Assembly (NCBI GenBank): GCA_037013495.1
Contig: JAZDXN010000026.1
Coordinates: forward strand, 930,001-994,000
Length of the DNA stretch: 64,000 nt
Direction of reading: 5' to 3'
Source: Hippophae tibetana
Lineage: Eukaryota > Streptophyta > Magnoliopsida > Rosales > Elaeagnaceae
Position numbers and translations under genes: made by a program. Each line of letters opens with the position of its first letter. Within the stretch, counting starts at the first letter, position 1. The notes beneath the pieces were generated by a model, which was not told where the DNA came from, made no database searches, and worked only from the letters and a program-made list of their open reading frames with translations. Shown piece after piece: positions 37,130 to 48,807 of this stretch.

Positions 37130-40100
37130 ATTTGGTAAATATGAGTTACAACTTTCAACGGAGATAAATTGTGACTCGGGTATCGAAACCACTATTATAA
37201 TATATAAAATTGAAGCACGTATAAAATTACACAATATGTTTTGGTATTGCCAAGGAAAATCGTTTTTGTACCCAAATTAAAATCGTTTTATATCACTTAC
37301 CAAGTGTTTAAAGTTTTTGAAGCACGTTTTTAATTTTACTTACTTCTGGTTTAATTCAATAGAGCTATACAGGAGATATTGGTGCCAACATAGGGTTGGT
37401 TATTTATATTTTCAATCAATCCCTATTATTCAAAAAAATAAGAGAAGAGAAAAAGAAAGAGGGATGTCGTTCATATTTTCAAAAACAAAAAAATATTTGG
37501 TAAATATGAGTTACAACTTTCAACGGAGATAACTTTTGACTCGGGTATCGAAACCACTATTATAATATATCAAATCGAAGTTCGTATAAAATTACACAAT
37601 ATGTTTTGGTACGGCCATGGAAAATCGTTTTTGTACCCAAATTACATCGTTTATATCACTTACCAAGTGTTTAATGTTTTTGAAGCACGTTTTTCATTTT
37701 ACTTACTTCTGGTATAATTCAATAGAGCTGTACAGGAGATATTGGTGCCAAGCTTGGTTTGATTATTTATATTTTCAATCAATCCCTATTCTTCAAAAAA
37801 AAAATAAGAGAAGAGAAAAAGAAAGAGGATGTCGTTCATATTTACAAAAACAAAAAAAACATTTGGTAAGTATTAGTTACAACTTTCAACGGAGATAACT
37901 TTTGACTCGGGTATCGAAACAACTATTTTAATATATTAAATCGAAGCTCGTATCAAATTACATAATATGTTTTCGTACTGCCAAGGAAATCATTTTTGTA
38001 CCCAAATTACATCGTTTATATCACTTACCAAGTGTTTAAAATTTTTGAAGTACCTTTTTCATTTTACTTACTTCTAGTTTAATTCAATAGAGCTGTACAG
38101 GAGATATTGGTGCCAAGCTTGGTTTGATTATTTATATTTTCAATTAATCCCTATTCTTCAAAAAAAAAAATAAGAGAAGAGAAAAAGAAAGAGGATGTCG
38201 TTTACATTTTCAAAAACAAAAAAAAAACATTTGGTAAATATGAGTTACAACTTTCAAGGGAGATAACTTTTGACTCGGGTATCGAAACAACTATTATAAT
38301 ATATCAAATCGAAGTTCGTATGAAATTACACAATATGTTTTGGTACTGCAAAGGAAAATCGTTTTTGTACGCAAATTACATCGTTTATATCACTTACCAA
38401 GTGTTTAATGTTTTTGAAGCACGTTTTTCATTTTACTTACTTCTGGTATAATTCAATAGAGCTGTACAGGAGATATTGGTGCCAAGCTTGGTTTGATTAT
38501 TTATATTTTCAATCAATCCCTATTCTTCAAAAAAAAATAAGAGAAGAGAAAAAGAAAGAGGATGTCGTTCATATTTACAAAAACAAAAAAAAAACATTTG
38601 GTAAGTATGAGTTACAACTTTCAACGGAGATAACTTTTGACTCGGGTATCGAAACCACTATTTTAATATATTAAATAGAAGCTCGTATCAAATTACATAA
38701 TATGTTTTCGTACTGCCAAGGAAAATCGTTTTTGTACCCAAATTACATCGTTTATATCACTTACCAAGTGTTTAAAGTTTTTGAAGCACGTTTTTCATTT
38801 TACTTACTTCTGGTTTAATTCAATAGAGCTATACAGGAGATATTGGTGCCAACATAGGGTTGGTTATTTATATTTTCAATCAATCCCTATTATTCAAAAA
38901 AATAAGAGAAGAGAAAAAAGAAAGAGGATGTCGTTCATATTTTCAAAAACAAAAAAACATTTGGTAAATATGAGTTACAACTTTCAACGGAGATAACTTT
39001 TGACTCGGGTATCGAAACCACTATTATAATATATCAAATCGAAGTTCGTATGAAATTACACAATATGTTTTTGGTACTGCCATGGAAAATCGTTTTTGTA
39101 CCCAAATTACATCGTTTATATCACTTACCAAGTGTTTAATGTTTTTGAAGCACGTTTTTCATTTTACTTACTTCTGGTATAATTCAATAGAGCTGTACAG
39201 GAGATATTGGTGCCAAGCTTGGTTTGATTATTTATATTTTCAATCAATCCCTATTCTTCAAAAAAGAATAAGAGAAGAGAAAAAGAAAGAGGATGTCGTT
39301 CATATTTACAAAAACAAAAAAAACATTTGGTAAGTATGAGTTACAACTTTCAACGGAGATAACTTTTGACTCGGGTATCGAAACTACTATTTTAATATAT
39401 TAAATCGAAGCTCGTATCAAATTACATAATATGTTTTCGTACTGCCAAGGAAAATCGTTTTTGTACCCAAATTACATCGTTTATATCACTTACCAAGTGT
39501 TTAAAATTTTTGAAGTACTTTTTTCATTTTACTTACTTCTGGTTTAATTCAATAGAGCTGTACAGGAGATATTGGTGCCAAGCTTGGTTTGATTATTTAT
39601 ATTTTCAATCAATCCCTATTCTTCAAAAAAAAAATAAGAGAAGAGAAAAAGAAAGAGGATGTCGTTTACATTTTCAAAAACAAAAAAAAAACATTTGGTA
39701 AATATGAGTTACAACTTTCAAGGCAGATAACTTTTGACTCGGGTATCGAAACAACTATTATAATATATCAAATCGAAGTTCGTATGAAATTACACAATAT
39801 GTTTTGGTACTGCCAAGGAAAATCGTTTTTGTACGCAAATTACATCGTTTATATCACTTACCAAGTGTTTAAGGTTTTTGAAGCACCTTTTTCATTTTAC
39901 TTACTTCTGGTTTAATTCAATAGAGCTATAAAGGAGATATTGGTGCCAAGCTTGGTTTGATTATTTATATTTTCAATCAATCCCTATTTTGCAAAAAAAA
40001 AATAAGAGAAGCGAAAAAGAAAGAGGATGTCGTTCATATTTTCAAAAACAAAAAAATATTTGGTAAATATGAGTTACAACTTTCAACGGAGATAACTTTT

Positions 40101-41152
40101 GACTCGGGTATCGAAACAACTATTATAATATATCAAATCAAAGCTCGTATCAAATTAAAAAATATCTTTTGGTATTGCCAAGGAAAATCGTTTTTGTACC
40201 CAAATTACATCGTTTATATCACTTACCGAGTGTTTAAAGTTTTTGACGCACCATTTTCAATTTACTTACTTCTGCTTTTATTCAATAGAGCTATACAGGA
40301 GATATTGGTGCCAACCTAGGTTTGATTATTTATATTTTCAATTAATCTGTATTCTTCAAAAAAAATAAGAGAAGAGAAAAAGAAAGAGGATATCGTTCAT
40401 ATTTTCAAAAACAAAAAAAGCATTTGGTAAATATGAGTTACAACTTTCAATGGAGATAACTTTTGACTTGGGTATCGAAACCACTATTATAATATATCAA
40501 ATTGAAGCACGTACAAAATTACACAATATGTTTTGGTATTGCCAAGGAAAATCGTTTTTGTACCAAAATTATATCGTTATATCCGTTACCGAGTATTTAA
40601 AGTTTTTGACGCACCATTTTCAATTTACTTACTTCTGGTTTAATTCAATAGAGCTATACAGGAGATATTGGTGCCAACCTAGGTTTGATTATTTATATTT
40701 TCAATCAATCTGTATTCTTCAAAAAAAATAAGAGAAGAGAAAAAGAAAGAGGATATCGTTCATATTTTCAAAAACAAAAAAAGCATTTGGTAAATATGAG
40801 TTACAATTTTCAATGGAGATATATTTTGGACTCGGGTATCGAAACCACTATTATAATATATCAAATTGAAGCACGTATAAAATTACACAATATGTTTTGG
40901 TATTGCCAATGAAAATCGTTTTTGTACCAAAATTATATCGTTTATATCTGTTACCGAGTATTTAATGTTTTTGACGCACCATTTTCAATTTACTTACTTC
41001 TGGTTTAATTCAATAGAGCTATACAGGAGATATTGGCGCCAACCTAGCGTTGTTTATTTATATTTTCAATAAATCTCTATTTTTCAAAAAAAAAATTAAG
41101 AGAAGAGAAAAAGAAAGAGGATGTCGTTCATATTTTCAAAAACAAAAAAAAC
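36770..41152 (+). repeat. Mosaic E2/C/B/A block
   Basis: Twelve monomers: 36770 E2-C, 37130 A3-like with C end, 37495 Bg, 37861 B', 38229 Bgg switching to a Bg 3' half (gtttaatg, gaagcacg), 38596 B'-C, 38959 Bg, 39325 B', 39693 Bgg (aaggcagataac), 40058 A2 after the ccctattttgc linker, 40422 A1 (gacttggg), 40785 A1 with E1 end. From 38,959 onward the order Bg, B', Bgg, A2, A1 follows the hexamer plan. Several small indels occur, for example attaaaatcgttttatatc at about 37,277. Confidence 0.82.
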
Positions 41153-41882
41153 ATTTGGTAAATATGAGTTACAACTTTCAACGGAGATAACTTTTGACTC
41201 GGGTATCGAAACAACTATTATAATATATCAAATCAAAGCTCGTATCAAATTACAAAATATGTTTTGGTATTGCCAAGGAAAATCGTTTTTGTACCCAAAT
41301 TACATCGTTTATATCACTTACCGAGTGTTTAAAGTTTTTGACGCACCATTTTCAATTTACTTACTTCTGCTTTAATTCAATAGAGCTATACAGGAGATAT
41401 TGGTGCCAACCTAGGTTTGATTATTTATATTTTCAATCAATCTGTATTCTTCAAAAAAAATAAGAGAAGAGAAAAAGAAAGAGGATATCGTTCATATTTT
41501 CAAAAACAAAAAAGCATTTTGTAAATATGAGTTACAACTTTCAATGGATATAAATTTTGACTCGGGTATCGAAACCACTATTATAATATATCAAATTGAA
41601 GCACGTTTAAAATTACAAAATATGATTTGGTATTTACACGGAAAATCGTTTTTGTACCAAAATGATATCATTTATATCCCTTACCGAGTATTTAATGTTT
41701 TTGACGCTCCATTTTCAATTTACTTACTTCTGGTTTAATTCAATAGAGCTATACAGGAGATATTGGTCCCAACCTAGGTTTTATTATTTATATTTTCAAT
41801 CAATCCCTATTTTTCAAAAAAAAAAATAAGAGAAGAGAAAAAGAAAGAGGATGTCGTTCATATTTTCAAAAAACAAAAAAAC
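41153..41882 (+). repeat. A2-A4-like dimer, distant copy of 20755-21482
   Basis: Shares acaaaatatgttttgg in the A2 member, and tttacacggaaaatcg, tatatcccttaccg and ggtcccaacc in the second member. It differs by small changes such as caaaatgatatc against caaaattatatc, and gcattttgtaaat against gcatttggtaaat. Confidence 0.82.
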
Positions 41883-42614
41883 ATTTGGTAAATATGAGTT
41901 ACAACTTTCAACGGAGATAACTTTTGACTCGGGTATCGAAACAACTATTATAATATATCAAATTAAAGCTCGTATCAAATTACAAAATATCCTTTTGGTA
42001 TTGGCCAAGGAAAATAGTTTTTGTACCCAATATACATCGTTTATATCACTTACCGAGTGTTTAAAGTTTTTGACGCACCATTTTCAATTTACTTACTTCT
42101 GCTTTAATTCAATAGAGCTATACAGGAGATATTGGTGCCATCCTAGGTTTGATTATTTATATTTTCAATCAATCTGTATTCTTCAAAAAAAATAAGAGAA
42201 GAGAAAAAGAAAGAGGATATCATTCATATTTTCAAAAACAAAAAAGCATTTGGGTAAATATGAGTTACAACTTTCAATGGAGATAACTTTTGACTCGGGT
42301 ATCGAAACCACTATTATAATATATCAAATTGAAGCACGTATAAAATTACACAATATGTTTTGGTATTGCCAAGGAAAATCGTTTTTGTACCAAAATTATA
42401 TCGTTTATATCCGTTACCGAGTATTTAATGTTTTTGACGCACCATTTTCAATTTACTTACTTCTGGTTTAATTCAATAGAGCTATACAGGAGATATTGGT
42501 GCCAACCTAGGTTTGATTATTTATATTTTTCAATCAATCCCTATTTTTCAAAAAAAAAATAAGAGAAGAGAAAAAGAAAGAGGATGTCGTTCATATTTTC
42601 AAAAACATAAAAAC

Positions 42615-42980
42615 ATTTGGTAAATATGAGTTACAACTTTCAACGGAGATAACTTTTGACTCGGGTATCGAAACAACTATTATAATATATCAAATCAAAA
42701 CTCGTATCAAATTACAAAATATCTTTTGGTATTGCCAAGGAAAATCGTTTTTGTACCCAAATTATATCGTTTATATCCGTTACCCGAGTATTTAATGTTT
42801 TTGACGCACCATTTTCAATTTACTTACTTCTGGTTTAATTATATAAAGCTATACAGGAGATATTGGTGTCAACCTAGGTTTGATTATTTATATTTTCAAT
42901 CAATCCCTATTTTTCAAAAAAAAAATAAGAGAAGAGAAAAAGAAAGAGGATGTCGTTCATATTTTCAAAAACAAAAAAAC
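42615..42980 (+). repeat. Chimeric monomer, A2 to A1
   Basis: The 5' part is A2 (caacggagata, atcaaaactcg, atatcttttgg, acccaaatta). The 3' part is A1 (tatcgtttatatccgttac, gtatttaatg, ctggtttaatt). The switch lies at about 42,755-42,780. It also has an extra C in gttacccgag. Confidence 0.78.
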
Positions 42981-44442
42981 ATTGGGTAAATATGAGTTAC
43001 AACTTTCAACGGAGATAACTTTTGACTCGGGTATTGAAACAACTATTATAATATATCAAATCAAAGCTCGTATCAAATTACAAAATATCTTTTGGTATTG
43101 CCAAGGAAAATCGTTTTTGTACCCAAATTACATCGTTATATCACTTACCGAGTGTTTAAAAGTTTTTGACGCACCATTTTCAATTTACTTACTTCTGCTT
43201 TTATTCAATAGAGCTATACAGGAGATATTGGTGCCAACCTAGGTTTGATTATTTATATTTTCAATCAATCTGTATTCTTCAAAAAAAAAATAAGAGAAGA
43301 GAAAAAGAAAGAGGATATCGTTCATATTTTCAAAAACAAAAAAAGCATTTGGTAAATATGAGTTACAACTTTCAATGGAGATATATTTTGACTCGGGTAT
43401 CGAAACCACTATTATAATATATCAAATTGAAGCACGTATAAAATTACACAATATGTTTTGGTATTTCCAAGGAAAATCGTTTTTGTACCAAAATTATATC
43501 TTTTATATCCGTTACCGAGTATTTAATGTTTTTGACGCACCATTTTTCAATTTACTTACTTCTGGTTTAATTCAATAGAGCTATACAGGAGATATTGGTG
43601 CCAACCTTGGTTTGATTATTTATATTTTCAATCAATCCCTATTTTTCAAAAAAAAAATAAGAGAAGAGAAAAAGAAAGAGGATGTCGTTCATATTTTCAA
43701 AAAACAAAAAAACATTTGGTAAATATGAGTTACAACTTTCAACGGAGATAACTTTTGACTCGGGTATCGAAACAACTATTATAATATATCAAATCAAAGC
43801 TCGTATCAAATTACAAAATATCTTTTGGTATTGCCAAGGAAGATCGTTTTTGTACCCAAATTACATCGTTTATATCACTTACCGAGTGTTTTAAAGTTTT
43901 TGACGCACCATTTTCAATTTACTTACTTCTGCTTTAATTCAATAGAGCTATACAGGAGATATTGGTGCCAACCTAGGTTTGATTATTTATATTTTCAATC
44001 AATCTGTATTATTCAAAAAAAAATAAGAGAAGAGAAAAAGAAAGAGGATATCGTTCATATTTTCAAAAACAAAAAAGCATTTGGTAAATATGAGTTACAA
44101 CTTTCAATGGAGATAACTTTTGACTCGGGTATCGAAACCACTATTATAATATATCAAATTGAAGCACATATAAAATTACACAATATGTTTTGGTATTTCC
44201 AAGGAAAATCGTTTTTGTTCCAAAATTATATCGTTTATATCCGTTACCGAGTATTTAATGTTTTTGACGCACCATTTTCAATTTACTTACTTCTGGTTTA
44301 ATTCAATAGAGCTATACAGGAGATATTGGCGCCAACCTAGCGTTGTTTATTTATATTTTCAATAAATCTCTATTCTTCAAATAAAATAAGAGAAGAGAAA
44401 AAGAAAGAGGATGTCGTTCATATTTTCGAAAACGAAAAAATC

Positions 44443-45172
44443 ATTTGGTATATATGAGTTAGAACTTTCAACGGAAATAAATTTTGACTAAAGTATCGAA
44501 ACCACTATTATAATATATCAAATCAAAGCTCGTATCAAATTACACAAAATGTTTTGGTCGCCCAAGGAAAATCGTTTTTTGCTCCCAAAATACATCGTTT
44601 ACATCACTTACCGAGTGTTTAAAGTTTTGACGCACCATTTTCAATTTACTTACTTCTGGTTTAATTCAATAGAGCTATACAGGAGATATTGGTGCCAACA
44701 TAGGGTTGGTTATTTATATTTTCAATCAATCCCTATTATTCAAAAAAAATAAGAGAAGAGAAAAAGAAAGAGGATGTCGTTCATATTTTCAAAAACAAAA
44801 AAAAACATTTGGTAAATATGAGTTACAACTTTCAACGGAGATAAATTTTGACTCGGGTATCGAAACCACTATTATAATATATAAAATTGAAGCACGTATA
44901 AAATTACACAATATGTTTTGGTATTGCCAAGGAAAATCGTTTTTGTATCCAAATTACATCGTTTATATCACTTACCGAGTATTTAAAGTTTTTGACGCAC
45001 CTTTTTCATTTTACTTACTTCTGGTTTAATTCAATAGAGCTGTACAGGAGATATTGGTGCCAAGTTTGGTTTGATTATTTATATTTTCAATCAATCCCTA
45101 TTCTTCAAAAAAAAATAAGAGAAGAGAAAAAGAAAGAGGATGTCGTTTACATTTTCAAAAACAAAAAAAAAC
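44443..45172 (+). repeat. E2-C and A3-like monomers
   Basis: 44443-44806 is an E2 monomer with aacgaaaaaatcatttggtata, gactaaagtatcg (where others have gactcgggtatcg) and a C end near 44,697. 44807-45172 is A3-like (ggagataaattttgac, tatataaaattgaagcacg, tttgtatccaaat) with a B-type 3' end whose HindIII site is mutated to caagtttgg. Confidence 0.82.
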
Positions 45173-48100
45173 ATTTGGTAAATATTAGTTACAACTTTCA
45201 ACGAAGATAACTTTTGACTCGGGTATCGAAACCACTATTTTAATATATTAAATCGAAGCTCGTATCAAATTACATAATATGTTTTCGTACTGCCAAGGAA
45301 AATCGTTTTTGTACCCAAATTACATCGTTTATATCACTTACCAAGTGTTTAAAGTTTTTGAAGCACGTTTTTCATTTTACTTACTTCTGGTTTAATTCAA
45401 TAGAGCTATACAGGAGATATTGGTGCCAACATAGGGTTGGTTATTTATATTTTCAATCAATCCCTATTATTCAAAAAAATAAGAGAAGAGAAAAAGAAAG
45501 AGGATGTCATTCATATTTTCAAAAACAAAAAAACATTTGGTAAATATGAGTTACAACTTTCAACGGAGATAACTTTTGACTCGGGTATCGAAACCACTAT
45601 TATAATATATCAAATCGAAGTTCGTATGAAATTACACAATATTTTTTGGTACTGTCAAGGAAAATCGTTTTTGTACCCAAATTACATCGTTTATATCACT
45701 TACCAAGTGTTTAATGTTTTTGAAGCACGTTTTTCATTTTACTTACTTCTGGTTTAATTCAATAGAGCTATACAGGAGATATTGGTGCCAACATAGGGTT
45801 GGTTATTTATATTTTCAATCAATCCCTATTATTCAAAAAAATAAGAGAAGAGAAAAAGAAAGAGGATGTCATTCATATTTTCAAAAACAAAAAAACATTT
45901 GGTAAATATGAGTTACAACTTTCAACGGAGATAACTTTTGACTCGGGTATCGAAACCACTATTATAATATATCAAATCGAAGTTCGTATGAAATTACACA
46001 ATATTTTTTGGTACTGTCAAGGAAAATCGTTTTTGTACCCAAATTACATCGTTTATATCACTTACCAAGTGTTTAATGTTTTTGAAGCACGTTTTTCATT
46101 TTACTTACTTCTGGTATAATTCAATAGAGCTGTACAGGAGATATTGGTGCCAAGCTTGGTTTGATTATTTATATTTTCAATCAATCCCTATTCTTCAAAA
46201 AAAAATAAGAGAAGAGAAAAAGAAAGAGGATGTCGTTCATATTTACAAAAACAAAAAAAACATTTGGTAAGTATGAGTTACAACTTTCAACGGAGATAAC
46301 TTTTGACTCGGGTATTGAAACCACTATTTTAGTATATTAAATCGAAGCTCGTATCAAATTACATAATATGTTTTCGTACTGCCAAGGAAAATCGTTTTTG
46401 TACACAAATTACATCGTTTATATCACCTACCAAGTGTTTAAAATTTTTGAACTACCTTTTTCATTTTACTTACTTCCTGTTTAATTCAATAGAGCTGTAC
46501 AGGAGATATTGGTGCCAAGCTTGGTTTGATTATTTATATTTTCAATCAATCCCTATTTTGCAAAAAAAAAATAAGAGAAGCGAAAAAGAAAGAGGATGTC
46601 GTTCATATTTTCAAAAACAAAAAAACATTTGGTAAATATGAGTTACAACTTTCAACGGAGATAACTTTTGACTCGGGTATCGAAACAACTATTATAATAT
46701 ATCAAATCAAAGCTCGTATCAAATTAAAAAATATCTTTTGGTATTGCCAAGGAAAATCGTTTTTGTACCCAAATTACATCGTTTATATCACTTACCGAGT
46801 GTTTAAAGTTTTTGACGCACCATTTTCAATTTACTTACTTATGCTTTTATTCAATAGAGCTATACAGGAGATATTGGTGCCAACCTAGGTTTGATTATTT
46901 ATATTTTCAATCAATCTGTATTCTTCAAAAAAAATAAGAGAAGAGAAAAAGAAAGAGGATATCGTTCATATTTTCAAAAACAAAAAAAGCAATTGGTAAA
47001 TATGAGTTACAACTTTCAATGGAGATAACTTTTGACTTGGGTATCGAAACCACTATTATAATATATCAAATTGAAGCACGTACAAAATTACACAATATGT
47101 TTTGGTATTGCAAAGGAAAATCGTTTTTGTACCAAAATTATATCATTTATATCCGTTACCGAGTATTTAAAGTTTTTGACGCACCATTTTCAATTTACTT
47201 ACTTCTGGTTTAATTCAATAGAGCTATACAGGAGATATTGGTGCCAACCTAGGTTTGATTATTTATATTTTCAATCAATCCCTATTTTTCAAAAAAAAAT
47301 AAGAGAAGAGAAAAAGAAAGAGGATGTCGTTCATATTTTCAAAAACAAAAAAACATTTGGTAAATATGAGTTACAACTTTCAACGGAGATAAATTTTGAC
47401 TCGGGTATCGAAACCACTATTATAATATATAAAATTGAAGCACGTATAAAATTACACAATATGTTTTGGTATTGCCAAGGAAAATCGTTTTTGTATCCAA
47501 ATTACATCGTTTATATCACTTACCGAGTGTTTAAAGTTTTTGACGCACAATTTTCAATTTACTTACTTCTGCTTTTATTCAATAGAGCTATACAGGAGAT
47601 GTTGGTGCCAACCTAGGTTTGATTATTTATATTTTCAATCAATCTGTATTCTTCAAAAAAAATAAGAGAAGAGAAAAAGAAAGAGGATGTCGTTCATATT
47701 TTCAAAAACAAAAAAACATTTGGTAAATATGAGTTACAACTTTCAACGGAGATAACTTTTGACTCGGGTATCGAAACAACTATTATAATATATCAAATCA
47801 AAGCTCGTATCAAATTAAAAAATATCTTTTGGTATTGCCAAGGAAAATCGTTTTTGTACCCAAATTACATCGTTTATATCACTTACCGAGTGTTTAAAGT
47901 TTTTGACGCACCATTTTCAATTTACTTACTTCTGCTTTTATTCAATAGAGCTATACAGGAGATGTTGGTGCCAACCTAGGTTTGATTATTTATATTTTCA
48001 ATCAATCTGTATTCTTCAAAAAAAATAAGAGAAGAGAAAAAGAAAGAGGATATCGTTCATATTTTCAAAAACAAAAAAAGCATTTGGTAAATATGAGTTA

Positions 48101-48807
48101 CAACTTTCAATGGAGATAACTTTTGACTCGGGTATCGAAACCACTATTATAATATAACAAATTGAAGCACGTATAAAATTACACAATATGTTTTGGTATT
48201 TCCAAGGAAAATCGTTTTTGTACCAAAATTATATCGTTTATATCCGTTACCGAGTATTTAATGTTTTTGACGCACCATTTTCAATTTACTTCTGGTTTAA
48301 TTCAATAGAGCTATACAGGAGATATTGGTGCCAAGCTTTGTTTGATTATTTATATTTTCAATCAATCCCTATTCTTCAAAAAAAAATAAGAGAAGAGAAA
48401 AAGAAAGAGGATATCGTTCATATTTTCAAAAACAAAAAAGCATTTGGTAAATATGAGTTACAACTTTCAATGGAGATAACTTTTGACTCGGGTATCGAAA
48501 CCACTATTATAATATATCAAATGGAAGAACGTATAAAATTACACAATATGTTTTGGTATTTCCAAGGAAAATCGTTTTTGTACCCAAATTACATCGTTTA
48601 TATCACTTACCAAGTGTTTAAAATTTTTGAAGTACCTTTTTCATTTCACTTACTTCTGGTATAATTCAATAGAGCTGTACAAGAGATATTGGTGCCAACC
48701 TAGGTTTGATTATTTATATTTTCAATCAATCCCTATTTTTCAAAAAAAAATAAGAGAAGAGAAAAAGAAAGAGGATGTCGTTTACATTTTCAAAAACAAA
48801 AAAAAAC
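45173..48807 (+). repeat. 9-10 monomer repeat, copy 1 (ten monomers)
   Basis: A 3,635-bp unit. Starts and types: 45173 B'-C (aaatattagttac, caacgaagataac), 45535 Bg'-C, 45897 Bg', 46262 B', 46627 A2 (ttttgc linker), 46991 A1 (gacttggg), 47355 A3/A2 hybrid, 47718 A2, 48082 A1 ending with B-type caagctttg, 48442 A1/B hybrid (atggaagaacg). Bg' has aatattttttggtactgtcaagg. Copy 2 follows at 48808. A private change, aatataacaa for aatatatcaa, sits at about 48,155. Confidence 0.88.
45535..45896 (+). repeat. Extra Bg'-C monomer in copy 1
   Basis: This 362-bp monomer is nearly identical to the next one (45897) over its first two thirds, and ends with the same C-type end as its predecessor (C ends near 45,429 and 45,791). 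It is the only monomer of copy 1 without a partner in copy 2, so it arose as a single-monomer duplication after the larger one, or was lost from copy 2. Confidence 0.82.

Larger units (their letters stand above)
41153..44442 (+). repeat. Second family A block
   Basis: Nine monomers: 41153 A2, 41516 A4-like, 41883 A2, 42248 A1, 42615 A2-to-A1 chimera, 42981 A2, 43348 A1, 43714 A2, 44079 A1 with E1 end. The first two repeat 20755-21482. One-base indels are frequent: tttgggtaaat (about 42,251), tccttttggtattggcc (about 41,990), catcgttatatc (about 43,132), gtgttttaaag (about 43,889). Confidence 0.85.
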
